Shown here piece by piece: positions 33,286-46,000 of a DNA stretch of 64,000 bases. Every line of letters begins with the position of its first letter. The first letter of the stretch is position 1. The position numbers were made by a program, and so were the translations under genes. The DNA comes from Penium margaritaceum (Eukaryota; Streptophyta; Zygnematophyceae; Desmidiales; Peniaceae): positions 36,593-100,592 of the forward strand of contig SZWC01000093.1 of the NCBI GenBank assembly GCA_023375785.1. Reading direction: 5' to 3'. The notes under the pieces were generated by a model. It was not told where the DNA came from. It ran no database searches and was given only the letters and a program-made list of their open reading frames with translations.

Positions 33286-36200
33286 TATCTGCACTGTGAT
33301 TGGACACTCTGACCATGGCTGACTCGTGTTATGATTCATAGCCGTTTAAGGTACTTGGTAAAATTTGTGGTCATGGTCAGTGGCACATGCCAACTTTGTC
33401 GAGGCATTGCACACAATGGCCGTGCCAAGCCACCGGAAATTTTCCTTGTTTATACCTGCAATGTCATGCCTATTACATCTGAACTATGATTGGGAACTCT
33501 GACTGTGACTGACTCGTGTTACAATTCATAGAAGTTAAAGTCATCTGGTAAATTTTGTGGTCATGGTCAGTGGCACATGCCAACCTTGTCAAGGCATTGC
33601 GCACAATAGCCACACCGAGCCATCAGTATTCTACCTTGTTTTCACATGCAATATCCTGCCTAGTACATCTGCACTGTGATTGGGCACTCTGACCGTGGCT
33701 GACTCGTGTTATGATCAATAGAAGTAAAACTCACTTGGATACATTTGTGGTCATGGTCAGTGGCACATGCCAACTTTTTCAAGGCATTGCGCACAATAGC
33801 TACACTGAGCCACTTGTATTATAGCTTATAAGTGCAAGGCCATGCCCAGTATATCTTCACTGTGATTAGACACTGTAGCCGTTCATAGCCATTTAAGGTA
33901 CTTGGTAAACTTTGTGGTCATGGTCAGTGGCACATGCCAACTTTGTCAAGGCATTGCGCACAATAGCCGTGCCAAGCCACCGGTTCTTTACCTTGTTTAT
34001 ACCTGCAAGTTCATGTCCAGTACATCTGAACTGTGATTGGGCACTCTGACTGTGGCTGACTCGTGTTACAATTCGTAGAAGTTAAAGTCACTTCGTAAAC
34101 TTTGTGGTCATGGTCAGTGGCACATACCAACTCTGTCAAGGCATTACGCAAAATAGCCACGCCGAGCCACCAGTATTCTACCTTGTTTGCACGTGCAAGA
34201 TCATGCCTACTATATCTGCACTGTGATTGGACACTCTGATCGTGGCTGACTCGTGTTATGATCAATAGAAGTAAAAGTTACTATGATACATTTGTGGTCA
34301 TGGTCAGTGGCACATGCCAACTTTGTCAAGGCCTTGCACGTAATAGCCACACCGAGCCACCAATATTCTACCTTGTTTATACCTGTAAGGTCATGCCCAG
34401 TATATCTGCACTGTGATTGGACACTCAGACTGTGGCTGACTCGTGTTATGATTCATAGCCGTTTAAGGTACTTGGTAAACTTTGTGGTCATGGTCAGTGG
34501 CACATGCCAACTTTGTCACGGCATTGCGCACAATAGCCGTGCGAAGCCACAGGATTTTTACCTTGCTTATACATGTAATGTCATGCCTATTACATCTGAA
34601 TGGTGATTGGGCATTCTAACCGTGGCTGACTCGTGTTACAATTCATAGAAGTTAAAGTCACTTGGCAAACGTTGTGGTCATGTTCTGTGGCACATGCAAA
34701 CTGTGTCAAGACATTGCGCACAGTAGCCGTGCTAAAACACCGGTTTTTTACCCTGATTATACCTGCAAGGTCATGCATATTAGATGTGCACTGTGATTGG
34801 GTACTCTGACCGTGGCTGACTCGTGTAATGATTCGTAGAAGTTAAAGTCACTTGGTAAACTTTGTGGTCATGGTCAGTGGCACATACCAACCTTGTCAAT
34901 GCATTGCGCACAATAGCCACACTGAGCCACCAGTATTCTACCTTGTTTGCACATGCAAGATCCTGCCTAGTACATCTGCACTGTGATTGGGCACTCTGAC
35001 CGTGGCTGACTCGTGTTATGATGAACATAAGTAAAACTCACTTGGATACATTTGTGGTCATGGTCAGTGGCACATGCCAATGTTTTCAAAACATTGCGCA
35101 CAATAGCCACACCGAGCCACTTGAATCATAGCTTATAAGTGCAATGGCATGCCCAGTATATATGCACTGTGACTGGACACTCTGACCGTGGCTGACTCGT
35201 GTTATGATTCATAGCCATTTAAGGTACTTGGTAAACTTTGTGGTCATGGTCAGTAGCACATGCCAACTTTGTCAAGGCATTGCGCACAATAGCCGTGCCA
35301 AGCCACCGGTCTTTTACCTTGTTTATACCTGCAAGGTCATGCATGTTACATGTGCACTGTTATTGGGCACTCTGACCATGGCTGACTCGTGTTACGGTTC
35401 ATAGAAGTTAAAGTTACTTGGTAAACTTTGTGGTCATCGTCAGTGGCACATGCCAACTTTGTCAAGGCATTGTGCACAAAAGCCACACCAAGCCACCGGT
35501 GTTTTACCTTGTTTGCACCTGCACGATCATGCCTAATACATCTGCACCGTGATTGGACACTCTGACCGTGGCTGACTCGTGTTATGATCAATATACGTAA
35601 ACGTCACTTGGATACATATGTGGTCATGGTCAGTGGCACATGCCAACTCTGTCAAGGCATTGCGCACAATAGCCACACCGAGCCACCAGTATTCTACCTT
35701 GTTTATACCTGTTAGTTCATGCTCAGTATATCTGCACTATGATTGGACACTCTGACTGTGGCTCACTTGTGTTATAATTCATAGCCGTTTAATGTACTTG
35801 GTAAACTTTGTGGTCATGGTCAGTGGCACATGCCAACTTTGTCAAGGCATTGCGTACAATAGCCATGCCAAGCCACCGGTTTTTTACCTTGTTTATACCA
35901 GCAAGGTTATGCATATAAGATGTGTACTATGATTGGGCACTCCGACCGTGGCTGACTCGTGTTACGATTTATAGAAGTTAAAGTCACTTGGTAAACTTTG
36001 TGATCATGGTCAGCGGCACATGCCAACTTGTCAAGGCATTGCGCACAATAGTCACGCTGAGCCACCAGTATTCTACCTTGTTTGCACCTTCAATATCATG
36101 CCTAGTACATCAGCACTGTGATTGGACACTCTGACTGTGGGTGACGCGTGTTATGATTCATAACCGTTTAAGGTACTTGGTAAACAGTGTGGTCATTGTC

Positions 36201-38792
36201 AGTGGCACATGCCAACTTTGTCAAGGCATTGCGCACAATAGCCGTGCCAAGCTACCGGGGTTTTACCTTCTTTATACCTGCAAGGTCATGCATATTAGAT
36301 GTGCACTGTGATTGGGCACTTTGAATGTGGCTGACTCGTGTTACAATTCATAGAAGTTAAAGTCACTTGGTAAACTTTGTGGTCATGGTCAGTGGCACAT
36401 GCCAACTTTGTCAAGGCATTGTGCACAATAGCCACACCGAGCCACCAGTATTCTACCTTGTTCATACGTGAAAGATCATGCCCAGTACATCTGCATTGTG
36501 ATTGGACACTCTGACCGTGGCTGACTCGTGTTATAATTCATAGCGGTTTAATGTACTTGGTAAACTTTGTTGTCATGGTCAGTGGCACATGCCAACTTTG
36601 TCAAGGCATTACGCACAATGGCCGTGCCAAGCCACCAGTTCTTTTCCTTCTTGATACCTGCAAGGTCATGCATATTAGATGTGTACTATGAGTGGACACT
36701 CTGACCGTGGCTGACTTGTCTTACGATTCGTAGAAGTTAAAGTCACTTGGTAAACTTTGTGATCATGGTCAGTGGCACATGCCAACTTTGTCAAGGCATT
36801 GCGCACAATAGCCACACCAAGCCACCAGTATTCTACCTTGTTTACACCTTCAAGATGATGCCTAGTACATCTACACTGTGATTGGACACTCTGACCGTGG
36901 GTGACGCGTGTTATGATTCATAGCCGTTGAAGGTACTTGGTAAGTAGTGTGGTCATGGTCAGTTGCACATGCCAACTTTGTCAAGGCATTGCGCATAATA
37001 GCCGTGCCAAGCCACCGGTTTATTACCTTCTTTATACCTGCAATGTCATGAATATTAGATGTGCACTGTGATTGTGCACTCTGAATGTGGCTGACTCGTG
37101 TTACGATTCATAGAAGTTAAAGTCACTTGGTAAACTTTGTGGTCATGGTCAGTGGCACATGCCAACTTTGTCAAGGCATCGCGTACAATATCCGTGCCAA
37201 GCCACCGGTTTTATACCTTGTGTATACCTGCAAGGTCATGCATATTAGATGTGCACTGTGATTGGGCACTCTGACCGTGGCTGACTTGTGTTACGATTCG
37301 TAGAAGTTAAGGTTACTTGGTAAACTTTGTGGTCATTCTCAGTGGCACATGCCAACTTTGTCAAGTCATTGCACACAACAACCACACCTAGACACCAGTA
37401 TTCTACCTTGTTTGTACATGCAAGATCATGCCTAGTACATCTGCACTGTGATTGGACACTCTGACCGTGGCTGACTCGTGTTATGATCAATAGAAGTAGA
37501 AGTCACTTGGATTCATTTGTGGTCATGGTCAGTGGCACATGTCAACTTTGTCAAGGCATTGCGCACAATAGCCACACCGAGCCACCCGTATTCTACCTTG
37601 GCTGTACCTGCAAGATCATGCCTAGTACATCTGTACTGTGATTGGACACTCTGACTGTGGCTGACTCGTGTTATGAGTCATAGCCGTTTAAGGTACTTGG
37701 TAAACCTTGTGGTCATGGTCAGTGGCACATGCCATCTTTGTCAAGGCATTGCGCACAATCGCCGTGCCAAGCCACCAAATTTGTTACCCCGTTTATACCT
37801 GCAAGGTCATGCCTAGTACATCTGAACTGTGATTGGACACTCTGACTGTAGCTGACTCATGTTACAATTTGTAGAAGTTAAAGTCACTTGGTAAACTTTG
37901 TGGTCATGGTCAGTGGCACATGGCAACTTTGCCAAGGCATTGCGCATAATTGGCGTGCTGAGCCACCAGTTTTTTACCTTGTTTATACCTGCAAGGTAAT
38001 GCATATTATATATGTACTGTGATTGGGCACTCTGACCGTGGTTGACTTGGTTACGATTTGTATAAGTTGAAGTCACTTGGTAAACTTTGTGGTCATGGTC
38101 CGTGGCACATGCCAACATTGTCAAGGCATTGCGCACAATAACCATTCTGAGCCACCAGTATTCTATCTTGTTTGAACCTGCAAGGTCATGCCTAGTACAT
38201 CTGCACTGTGATTCGACACTCTGACTGTGGCTCACCCGTGTTATGATCAATATATGTAAAAGTCACTTGGATAGATTTGTGGTCATGGTCAGTGGCACAT
38301 GCCATTTTTTTCAAGGCATTGTGCACAATAGCCACACCGAGCCACCAGTATTCTACCTTGTTCATACCTGCAAGGTCATGCCCAGTATATCTGCACTGTG
38401 ATTAGACACTCTGCCCGTGGCCGACTCGTGTTATGATTCATTGCCGTTTAAGGTACTTGGTAAACTTTGTGGTCATGGTCAGTGGCACATGCCAACTTCG
38501 TCAAGCCATTGCGCACAATAGCCGTGCCAAGCCACCGGTTTTTTACATTGTTTATACCTGCAAGGTCATGCCTAGTACATATGAACTGTGATTGGGCACT
38601 CTGACTGTGGCTGACTCTTGTTACGATTCGTAGAAGTTAAAGTCACTTGGTAAACTTTGTGGTCATGATCAGTGGCACATGCCAACTTTGTCAAGGCATT
38701 GCGCACCATAGCCACACCGAGCCTCCACCATTCTACCTTGTTTTCACCTGCAATATCATGTCTACTATATCTGCATTGTGATTGGACACTCT
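33269..38792 (-). repeat. Satellite S1 array, inverted block
   Basis: About 29 monomers in reverse orientation, same three subtypes. Marker variants, read on the minus strand, run in the order CGCGTCACCCA (near 36897 and 36136), TATAAGCTA-type (near 35133) and CAGGGTAAAAAACCGGTG (near 34753). The last two are about 380 bp apart, as they are at 22655/23035 on the plus strand. The block is therefore an inverted paralogue of the 22.6-27.4 kb region. It contains the unoccupied counterpart of the LTR-fragment site near 35980. Confidence 0.93.
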
Positions 38793-39195
38793 TGTCAGAT
38801 GATTGCAGATACGAGAACGGCGGCAACAGAAGCAGGCAGAAGCAGCGGAAAATTCAAGTGTACGTCAGCGGAGTGACGTAAGCAAGAGTGGTCCGATGAG
38901 TCATTCGCGGGAGCTGATAGAGACTGGGATGCGAGGTAGCGGCGGCAGAAGGGTTGATGTGAGAGAGAGCTGGCGAGGTAAGTGATGGTTGGCTGAGTGA
39001 GAGGGCTGAGCGAAGGAGCGAGAGTGACGGAACGAAGCGTTGAGAGTTTGTCACTTTGGTCGGTAACGGTTCGCAGGGGACTGTTGGACCGTTTATTTAT
39101 TCTCTCTTGAGAGAGGTGACCTGGAATTCTTCTTGTATTATCCGGAGCCTCTTTCCGCAACAAGAATTGAAGTCAGAGAACTTGTATTTCTGACA
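38793..39195 (-). mobile_element. LTR, 403 bp, probably the 3' LTR of a minus-strand element
   Basis: On the minus strand it starts TGTCAGAAATAC and ends ATCATCTGACA, with TG...CA ends and a 7-bp terminal inverted repeat TGTCAGA. A TATA-like AATAAATAAAC lies on the minus strand at about 39091-39101. The purine tract CAGGGAGGG lies directly before it on the minus strand, as expected for the polypurine tract at a 3' LTR. The left neighbour is inverted S1, with no visible target duplication. Confidence 0.75.
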
Positions 39196-39207
39196 CCCTC
39201 CCTGAAT
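39196..39207 (-). other. Polypurine tract candidate
   Basis: The minus strand reads ATTCAGGGAGGG immediately upstream of the LTR start TGTCAG. Polypurine tracts prime plus-strand DNA synthesis in LTR elements. Position and composition support the call; no functional evidence is available. Confidence 0.6.
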
Positions 39208-40015
39208 CTGACTCGATTCTTGTAAGGTTGGTTTCCTCCTTTGGTCCATCAAAGTACTTGATGAATATGATTCCCGGGAGGTTTCCTTGTAGCAGTCAAG
39301 GACCAGTCGAATTTGAGCAGATGCTACTACTCAGCAGTGTTGTAGTCTTGGTGGTTTGTGGGCTGGCGGAGGCATAGGGCAACGGCATGCATGAAGTAGG
39401 TCTTTCCACATTTTGCTGAGGGTGCAGTTGCGTTTGCGAATGAGAGGATGAAAGATGGGAGCAGTGATACTAAGTAGGGCTCCTCAAATTTCTTCTTCCA
39501 CAAAGGGCACCAGCGTGGAGCAAAAATTTGCAGGAAAGCTTCCACCTCCTTTGTAGATAGGGTAGTGTTAGAGGGTGTATGAGATTGGGACGCCTTTGAT
39601 GTAGCAGAGGTGGAAGAGGTTGCAGCAGTCTTGCGACCACTGGAGAATGTTTGTTCATCCGCTTGCACTGAGTACCCGATCCTCACATTGTGTGAGGAAA
39701 TGTCGCGAGAAAGAGGAGAAGTTGACTGGCCCATAAATACTGGTGGTAGTATTGACAAGTGGTTGATCTGCTGGAAGAGGAGGCCTCTTGGCGATGAAGG
39801 TCATTTGGAAATGACAAGGAGCCGAAAGGTGGTGAGATGAGAGCAGTCGTTGATGGAACTGACGAGGCAGGTGAAGAGCTTCCTGATGAAGACAGAGAAG
39901 GCCAAGGGAGGAGGTTGGAGCAAAGAGACTGAGGAGGGCTGAGTGCGGTAGAGGGGGATGTGAATGAGCCAAAGTGGTGATGTAACTTGGCAGGGCGGAT
40001 GAGGAAGGGGAGAGG
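39208..40015 (-). mobile_element. Unidentified internal fragment of the element adjoining the 403-bp LTR
   Basis: About 0.8 kb of non-satellite DNA between the polypurine tract and S1. On the minus strand there are open stretches (39758-39327, 143 codons, and one about 120 codons long ending near 39655), rich in Ser, Pro and His, without any RT, RNase H, integrase or zinc-knuckle motif that I recognise. The frames are interrupted, so it may be non-coding 3' sequence or decayed coding DNA. Its right edge, at about 40015, meets plus-oriented S1, while its left LTR meets minus-oriented S1. Confidence 0.5.
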
Positions 40016-43000
40016 ATGAACTTGCAGGTATAAACAAGGTAAAATACTGGTGGCTCGGTGTGGCTATTGTGCGCAATGCCTTGACAAAGTTGGCATGTCT
40101 CACAGACCATGACCACAAATGTTTCCAAGTGACTTTTACTTCTATTGATTATAACACGAGTCAGCCACGGTTAGAGTGTCCAATCACAGTGCAGATGTAA
40201 TAGGCATGATCTTGATGGTACAAACAAGGTAGAATACTGGTGGCATGGTGTGGCTATTGTGCGCAATGCCTTGACAAAGTTGGCATGTGCCACTGACCAT
40301 GACCACAAATGTATCCAAGTGACATTTTCTTCTATTGATCATACCACGAGTCAGCCACGGTCAGAGTGCCCAATCACAGTGCGCATCTAATATGCATGAC
40401 CTTGCATGTATAAACAAGGTAAAAAACCCGGTGGCTTGGCACGGCTATTGTGCGCAATGCCTTGACAAAGTTGGCATGTGCCACTGACCATGACCACAAA
40501 TGTCTCCAATTGACTTTTACTTCTATTGGTCATAACACGAGACAGCCAGGGTCAGAGTGTCCAATAACAGTGCAGATGTACTAGGCATGATCTTGCAGGT
40601 ACAAACAAGGTAGAATACTGGTGACTCGATGTGGCTATTGTGCGCAATGCCTAGACAAAGGAGGCATGTGCCACTGACCATGACCACAACGTTTACCAAT
40701 TGACTTTAACTTCTACGAACCGTAAAACGAGTCAGCCATGGTCAGAGTGTCCAATCACAGTACACATCAAAAATCCATGACCTTGCAGGTATAAACAAGG
40801 TAAAAAACCGGTGGCTTGGCACGGCTATTGTGCGCAATGCCTTGACAAAGTTGGCATATGCCACTGACCATGACCACAAAGCTTACCAAGTACCTTAAAT
40901 GGCTATGAATCATAACACGAGTCAGCCACGGTCAGAGTGTCCAATCACAGTGAAGATATACTGGGCATGACCTTGCAGGTATAAACAAGGTAGAATACTG
41001 GTGGCTTGGTTTGGCTATTGTGTGCAATGCCTTGACAAATTTGGCATGTGCCACTGACCATGACCACAAATGTATCCAAGTGACTTTTACTTCTATTGAT
41101 CATAACACAAAAAGCTACGGTCAAAGTGTCCAATCACAGCGCAGATGTACTATGCACAATCTGGCAGGTGCAAACAAGGTAGAGCACTGGAGGCTCGGTG
41201 TGGCTATTGTGCGTAATGCCAAGACAAAGTTGGCATGTGCCACTGACCATGACCACAGATGTATCCGAGTGACTTTTATTTCTATTGATCATAACACAAG
41301 TCAGCCACGGTCAGAGTGTCCAATCACAGTGCAGGTGTACTAGGCATGATCTTGCAGGTTCAAACAGGGTGGAATACTGGTGGCTCGGTGTTGCTATTGT
41401 GCGCAATGCCTTGACAAAGTTGGCATGTGCCACTGACCATGACCACATAGTTTACCAAGTACCTTAAACGGCTATGAATCATAACAGGATTCAGCCATGG
41501 TCAGAGTGTCCAATCACATTGCATATATAATGGGCATGACCTTGCAGGCACAAACAATGTAGAATAGTGGTGGCTCGGTGTGGCTATTGTGCGCAGTGCC
41601 TTGACAAAGTTGGCATTTGCCATTGACCATGACCACGAATGTATCCAAGTGACTTTTATTTCTATTGATCATAACACAAGTCAGCCACGGTCAGAGTGTC
41701 CAATCACAGTGCAGATGTACTAGGCATGATCTTGCAGATGCAAACAAGGTAGAATACTGGTGGCTCGGTGTGGCTATTGTGTGCAATGCCTTGACAAAGT
41801 TGGCATGTGCCACTGACCATGACAACAAAGTTTACCACGTGCCTTTAACTTCTTCTAATCGTAACACGAGTCAAACACGGTCAGAGTGCCTTATCACAGT
41901 GCACATATAATATGCATGACCTTACAGATATGAACAAGGGAAAAAACTGGTGGCTTGGCACGGCTTTTGTGCGCAATGCCTAGACAATGTTGGCATATGC
42001 CACTGACCATGACCACAAAGTATACCAAGTACCTTAAACGGCTATGAATCATAACACGAGTCAGCCACAGTCAGAGTGTCCAATCACAGTGCAGATGTAA
42101 AGGGCATGATCTTGCAGGTGCAAACGAGGCAGACTACTATTGGCTCGGTGTGGTTATTGTGCGCAATGCCCCGACAAAGTTGGCATGTGCCACCGACCAT
42201 GACCACAATGTTTACCAAGTGACTTTAACTTATACGAATCGTAACACGAGTCAGCCACATTCAGAGTGCCCAATCACAGTTCATATGTATTAGGCATGTC
42301 CTTGCAGGTATAAACAAGGTAAAAAAACGGTGGCTTGGCACGGCTACTGTGCGCAATGCCTGGACAAAATTGGCATGTACCACTGACCATGACCACAAAG
42401 TTTACCAAGTACCTTAACCGGCTATGAATCTTAACAGGAGTCAGCCACGGTCAGAATGTCCAATCAAAGTGCAGATATACCGGGCATGACCGTGCAGATA
42501 CAAACAAGGTAGAATACTAGTGGCTCGGTGACTATTGTGCGCAATGCCTTGACAAAGTTGGCATGTGCCACTGACCATAACACAAATGTATCCAAGTGAC
42601 TTTTACTTCCACTGATCATAACACAAGTCAGCCACTTTCAGAGTGTCCAATCACAGTGCATATGTACTAGGCATGATCTTGCAGGTGCAAACAAGGCAGA
42701 ATACTGGTGGCTCGGTGTGGCTATTGTGCGCAATGCCTTGACAAAGTTGGCATGTGCCACTGACCATGACCACATTGTTTACCAAGTGACTTTAACTTCT
42801 ACGAATTGTAACACGAGTCAGCCACGGTCAGAGTGCCCAATGACATTGCACATCTTATATGAATGACATTGCAGGTATAAACAAGGTAAAAAACCGGTGG
42901 CTTGGCACGGCTATTGTATGCCATGTCTTGACAAAAATGGCATGTGCCACTGACCATGACCACAAAGTTTACCAAGTACCTTGAACGGCTATGAATCATA

Positions 43001-46000
43001 ACACGAGTCAGCCACGGTCAGAGTGTCCAATCACAGTGCAGATACAGTGGGCATGACCTTGCATGTATAAACAAGGTAGAATACTGGTGGCTCGGTGTGG
43101 CTATTGTGTGCAATGCCTTGACAAAGCTGGCATGTGCCACTGACCATGACCACAACGTTTATCACGTGACTTTAACTTCTACGAATTGTAACACGAGTCA
43201 GCCACGATCAGAGTGCCCAATCACAGTGCAGATATAATATGCATGACCTTAGAAGTATAAAAAAGGTAAAAAACCGGTGGCTTGGCACGGCTATTGTGCG
43301 CAATGTGTTGACAATGTTGGCATGTGCCACTGACCATGACCACAAAGTTTACCAAGTACCTTAAACGGCTATGAACTATAACACGCGTCAGCCACGGTCA
43401 GAGTGTCAAATCACAGTGAAGATGTACTATGCACGATCTTGCAGCTACAAACAAGGTAGAATTTGTGTGGGTCGGTGTGGCTATTGTGCGCAATGCCTTG
43501 ACAAAGTTGGCATGTGCCACTGACCATGACCACAATGTTTACCAAGAGACCCTAACATATACGAGTCGTAACACGAGTCAGCCATAGTCAGAGTACCCAA
43601 TCACAGTTCAGATGTACTAGGCATGACCTTGCAGGTATAATCAAGGTGAAATACCTGTGGCTTGGCATGACGACTGTGCGCAATGCCTTGACAAAGTTGG
43701 CATGTGCCACTGACCATGACCACAAAGTCTACCAAGTACCTTAAACGTACCAAGTACCTTAAACGGCTATGAATCTTAACACGAGTCAGCCACGGTCAGA
43801 GTGTCCAATCACAGTGCAGATATACGGGGCATAACCTTGCAGGTACAAACAAGGTAGAATACTGGTGGCTCAGTGTGACTACTGTGCGCAATGCCTTGAC
43901 TAAGTTGGCATGTGCCACTGACCGTAACCACAAATAGATCCAAGTGACTTTTACGTCTAGTGATCATAACACAAGTCAGCCACGGTCATAGTGTCCAATC
44001 ACAGTGCACATGTACTAGGCATGATCTTGCAGGTGCAAACAAGGTAAAATACTGTTGGCTCGGTGTGGCTATTGGGCGCAATGCCTTGACAAAGTTGACA
44101 TGTGCCACTGACCATGATAACATATTTTACCAAGTGACTTTAACTTGTACAAATTGTAACACGAGTCAGCCACGGTCAGAGTGCCCAATGACATCGCACA
44201 TCTAATATGCATGACCTTGCAGGTATAAACAAGGTAAAAAACTGGTGGTTTGGCACGACTATTGTATGCAATGCCTTGACAAAGTTGGCATGTGCCACTG
44301 ACCATGACTACAAAGTTTACCAAGTATCTTAAACGGCTATGAATCATAACACGAGTCAGCCACAGTCAGAGTGTCCAATCACATTGCAGATATACTGAGC
44401 ATGACCTTACAGGTATAAACAAGGTAGAATACTGGTGGCTCGGTGTGGCTATTGTGCGCAATGCCTTGACAAAGTTGGCATGTGCACTAACCATGACCAC
44501 AAGTGTATCCAAGTGACTTTTACTTCTATTGATCATAACTCAAGACTGCCACGGTCAGAGTGTCCAATCACAGTGCAGATGTACTAGGCATGATCTTGCA
44601 GGTTCAAACAAGGTTGAATACTGGTAGCTCGGTGTGGCTTTTGTGCGCAATGCCTTGACAAAGTTGGCATGTGCCACTGACCATGACCACATTGTTTACC
44701 AAGTGACTTTAACTTATAGGAATTGTAACACGAGTCAGTAACAGTCAGAGTGCCCAATCACAGTTCAGATGTACTAGGCATGACCTTGCAGGTATCAACG
44801 AGGTCAAAAACTGGTGGCTTGGCACGACTACTGTGCGCAATGCCTTGTCAGAGTTGGCATGTGCCACTAACCATGACCACAAAGTCTACCAAGTACCTTA
44901 AACGGCTATGAATCTTAACACGAGTCAGCCACCGTCAGACTGACCAATCACAGTGCAGATATACTCGGCATGACCTTGCAGGTATAAACAAGGTAGAATA
45001 TTGGTGGCTCGGTGTAGCTATTGTGTGCAATGCCTTGACAAAGTTGGCATGTGCCAATGACCATGACCACAAAGATTGCCAAGTGACTTTAAATTCTACG
45101 AATCATAACACGAGTCAGCCACGGTCAGAGTACCCAATCACAGTGCACATCTAATATGCATGACCTTGCAGGTATCAACAGGGTAAAAAACCGGTGTCTT
45201 GGGACAGCTTTTGTGCGCAATGCCTGAAAAAAGTTGGCATGTGTCACTGACCATGACCACAAAATTTACCAACTGACTTTAACTTCTACGAATTGTAACA
45301 CGAGTCAGCCACAGTGAGAGTGCCCAATCAGAGTTTAGTTCTAAAAGGCATGACCTTGCAGGTATAAAAAAGTAAAAATACCGGTGGCTTGGCACGGCTA
45401 TTGTGGGCAATGCCTTGACAATGTTGGCATGTGCCACTAACCATGACCACAAAGTTAACCAAGAACCTTAAACGGCTATGAATCATAACACGAGTCAGCC
45501 ACGGTCAGAGTGTCCAATCATAGTACATATATACTGGGCAAAAGCTTACAGGTATAAAAAAGGTAGAAAACTGGTGGCTTGGTGTGGCTATTGCGTATAA
45601 TGCCCTGACAAAGTTGGCATGTGCCACTGACCATGACCACAAATGTATCCAAGTGACTTTTACTTCTATTGATCATAACACGAGTCAGCCATGGTCAGAG
45701 TGTCTACTCACAGTGCGGATGTACTAGGCATGATCTTGCAAGTACAAACAAGGTATAATACTGGTGACTCGGTGTGGCTATTGTGCGCAATGCTTTGACA
45801 AAGTTGGCATGTACCATTTACCATGACCACAAAGTTTACCAAGTGACGTTAACTTTTACAAATCGTAACACGAGTCAACCAGAGTCAGAGTGCCCAATCA
45901 CAGTTCAGATGTATTAGGCATGACCTTGCAGGTATAGACAAGGTAAAAAACCAGTGGATTAGCACGGCTATTTTGCGTATTACCTTAACAAAGAAGGCAT

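Noticed and set aside
39327-39758. 143-codon minus-strand frame as a host gene
   Set aside because: It lies between a polypurine tract/LTR and satellite, lacks recognisable domains and is flanked by stops in each frame; best read as element-internal sequence.
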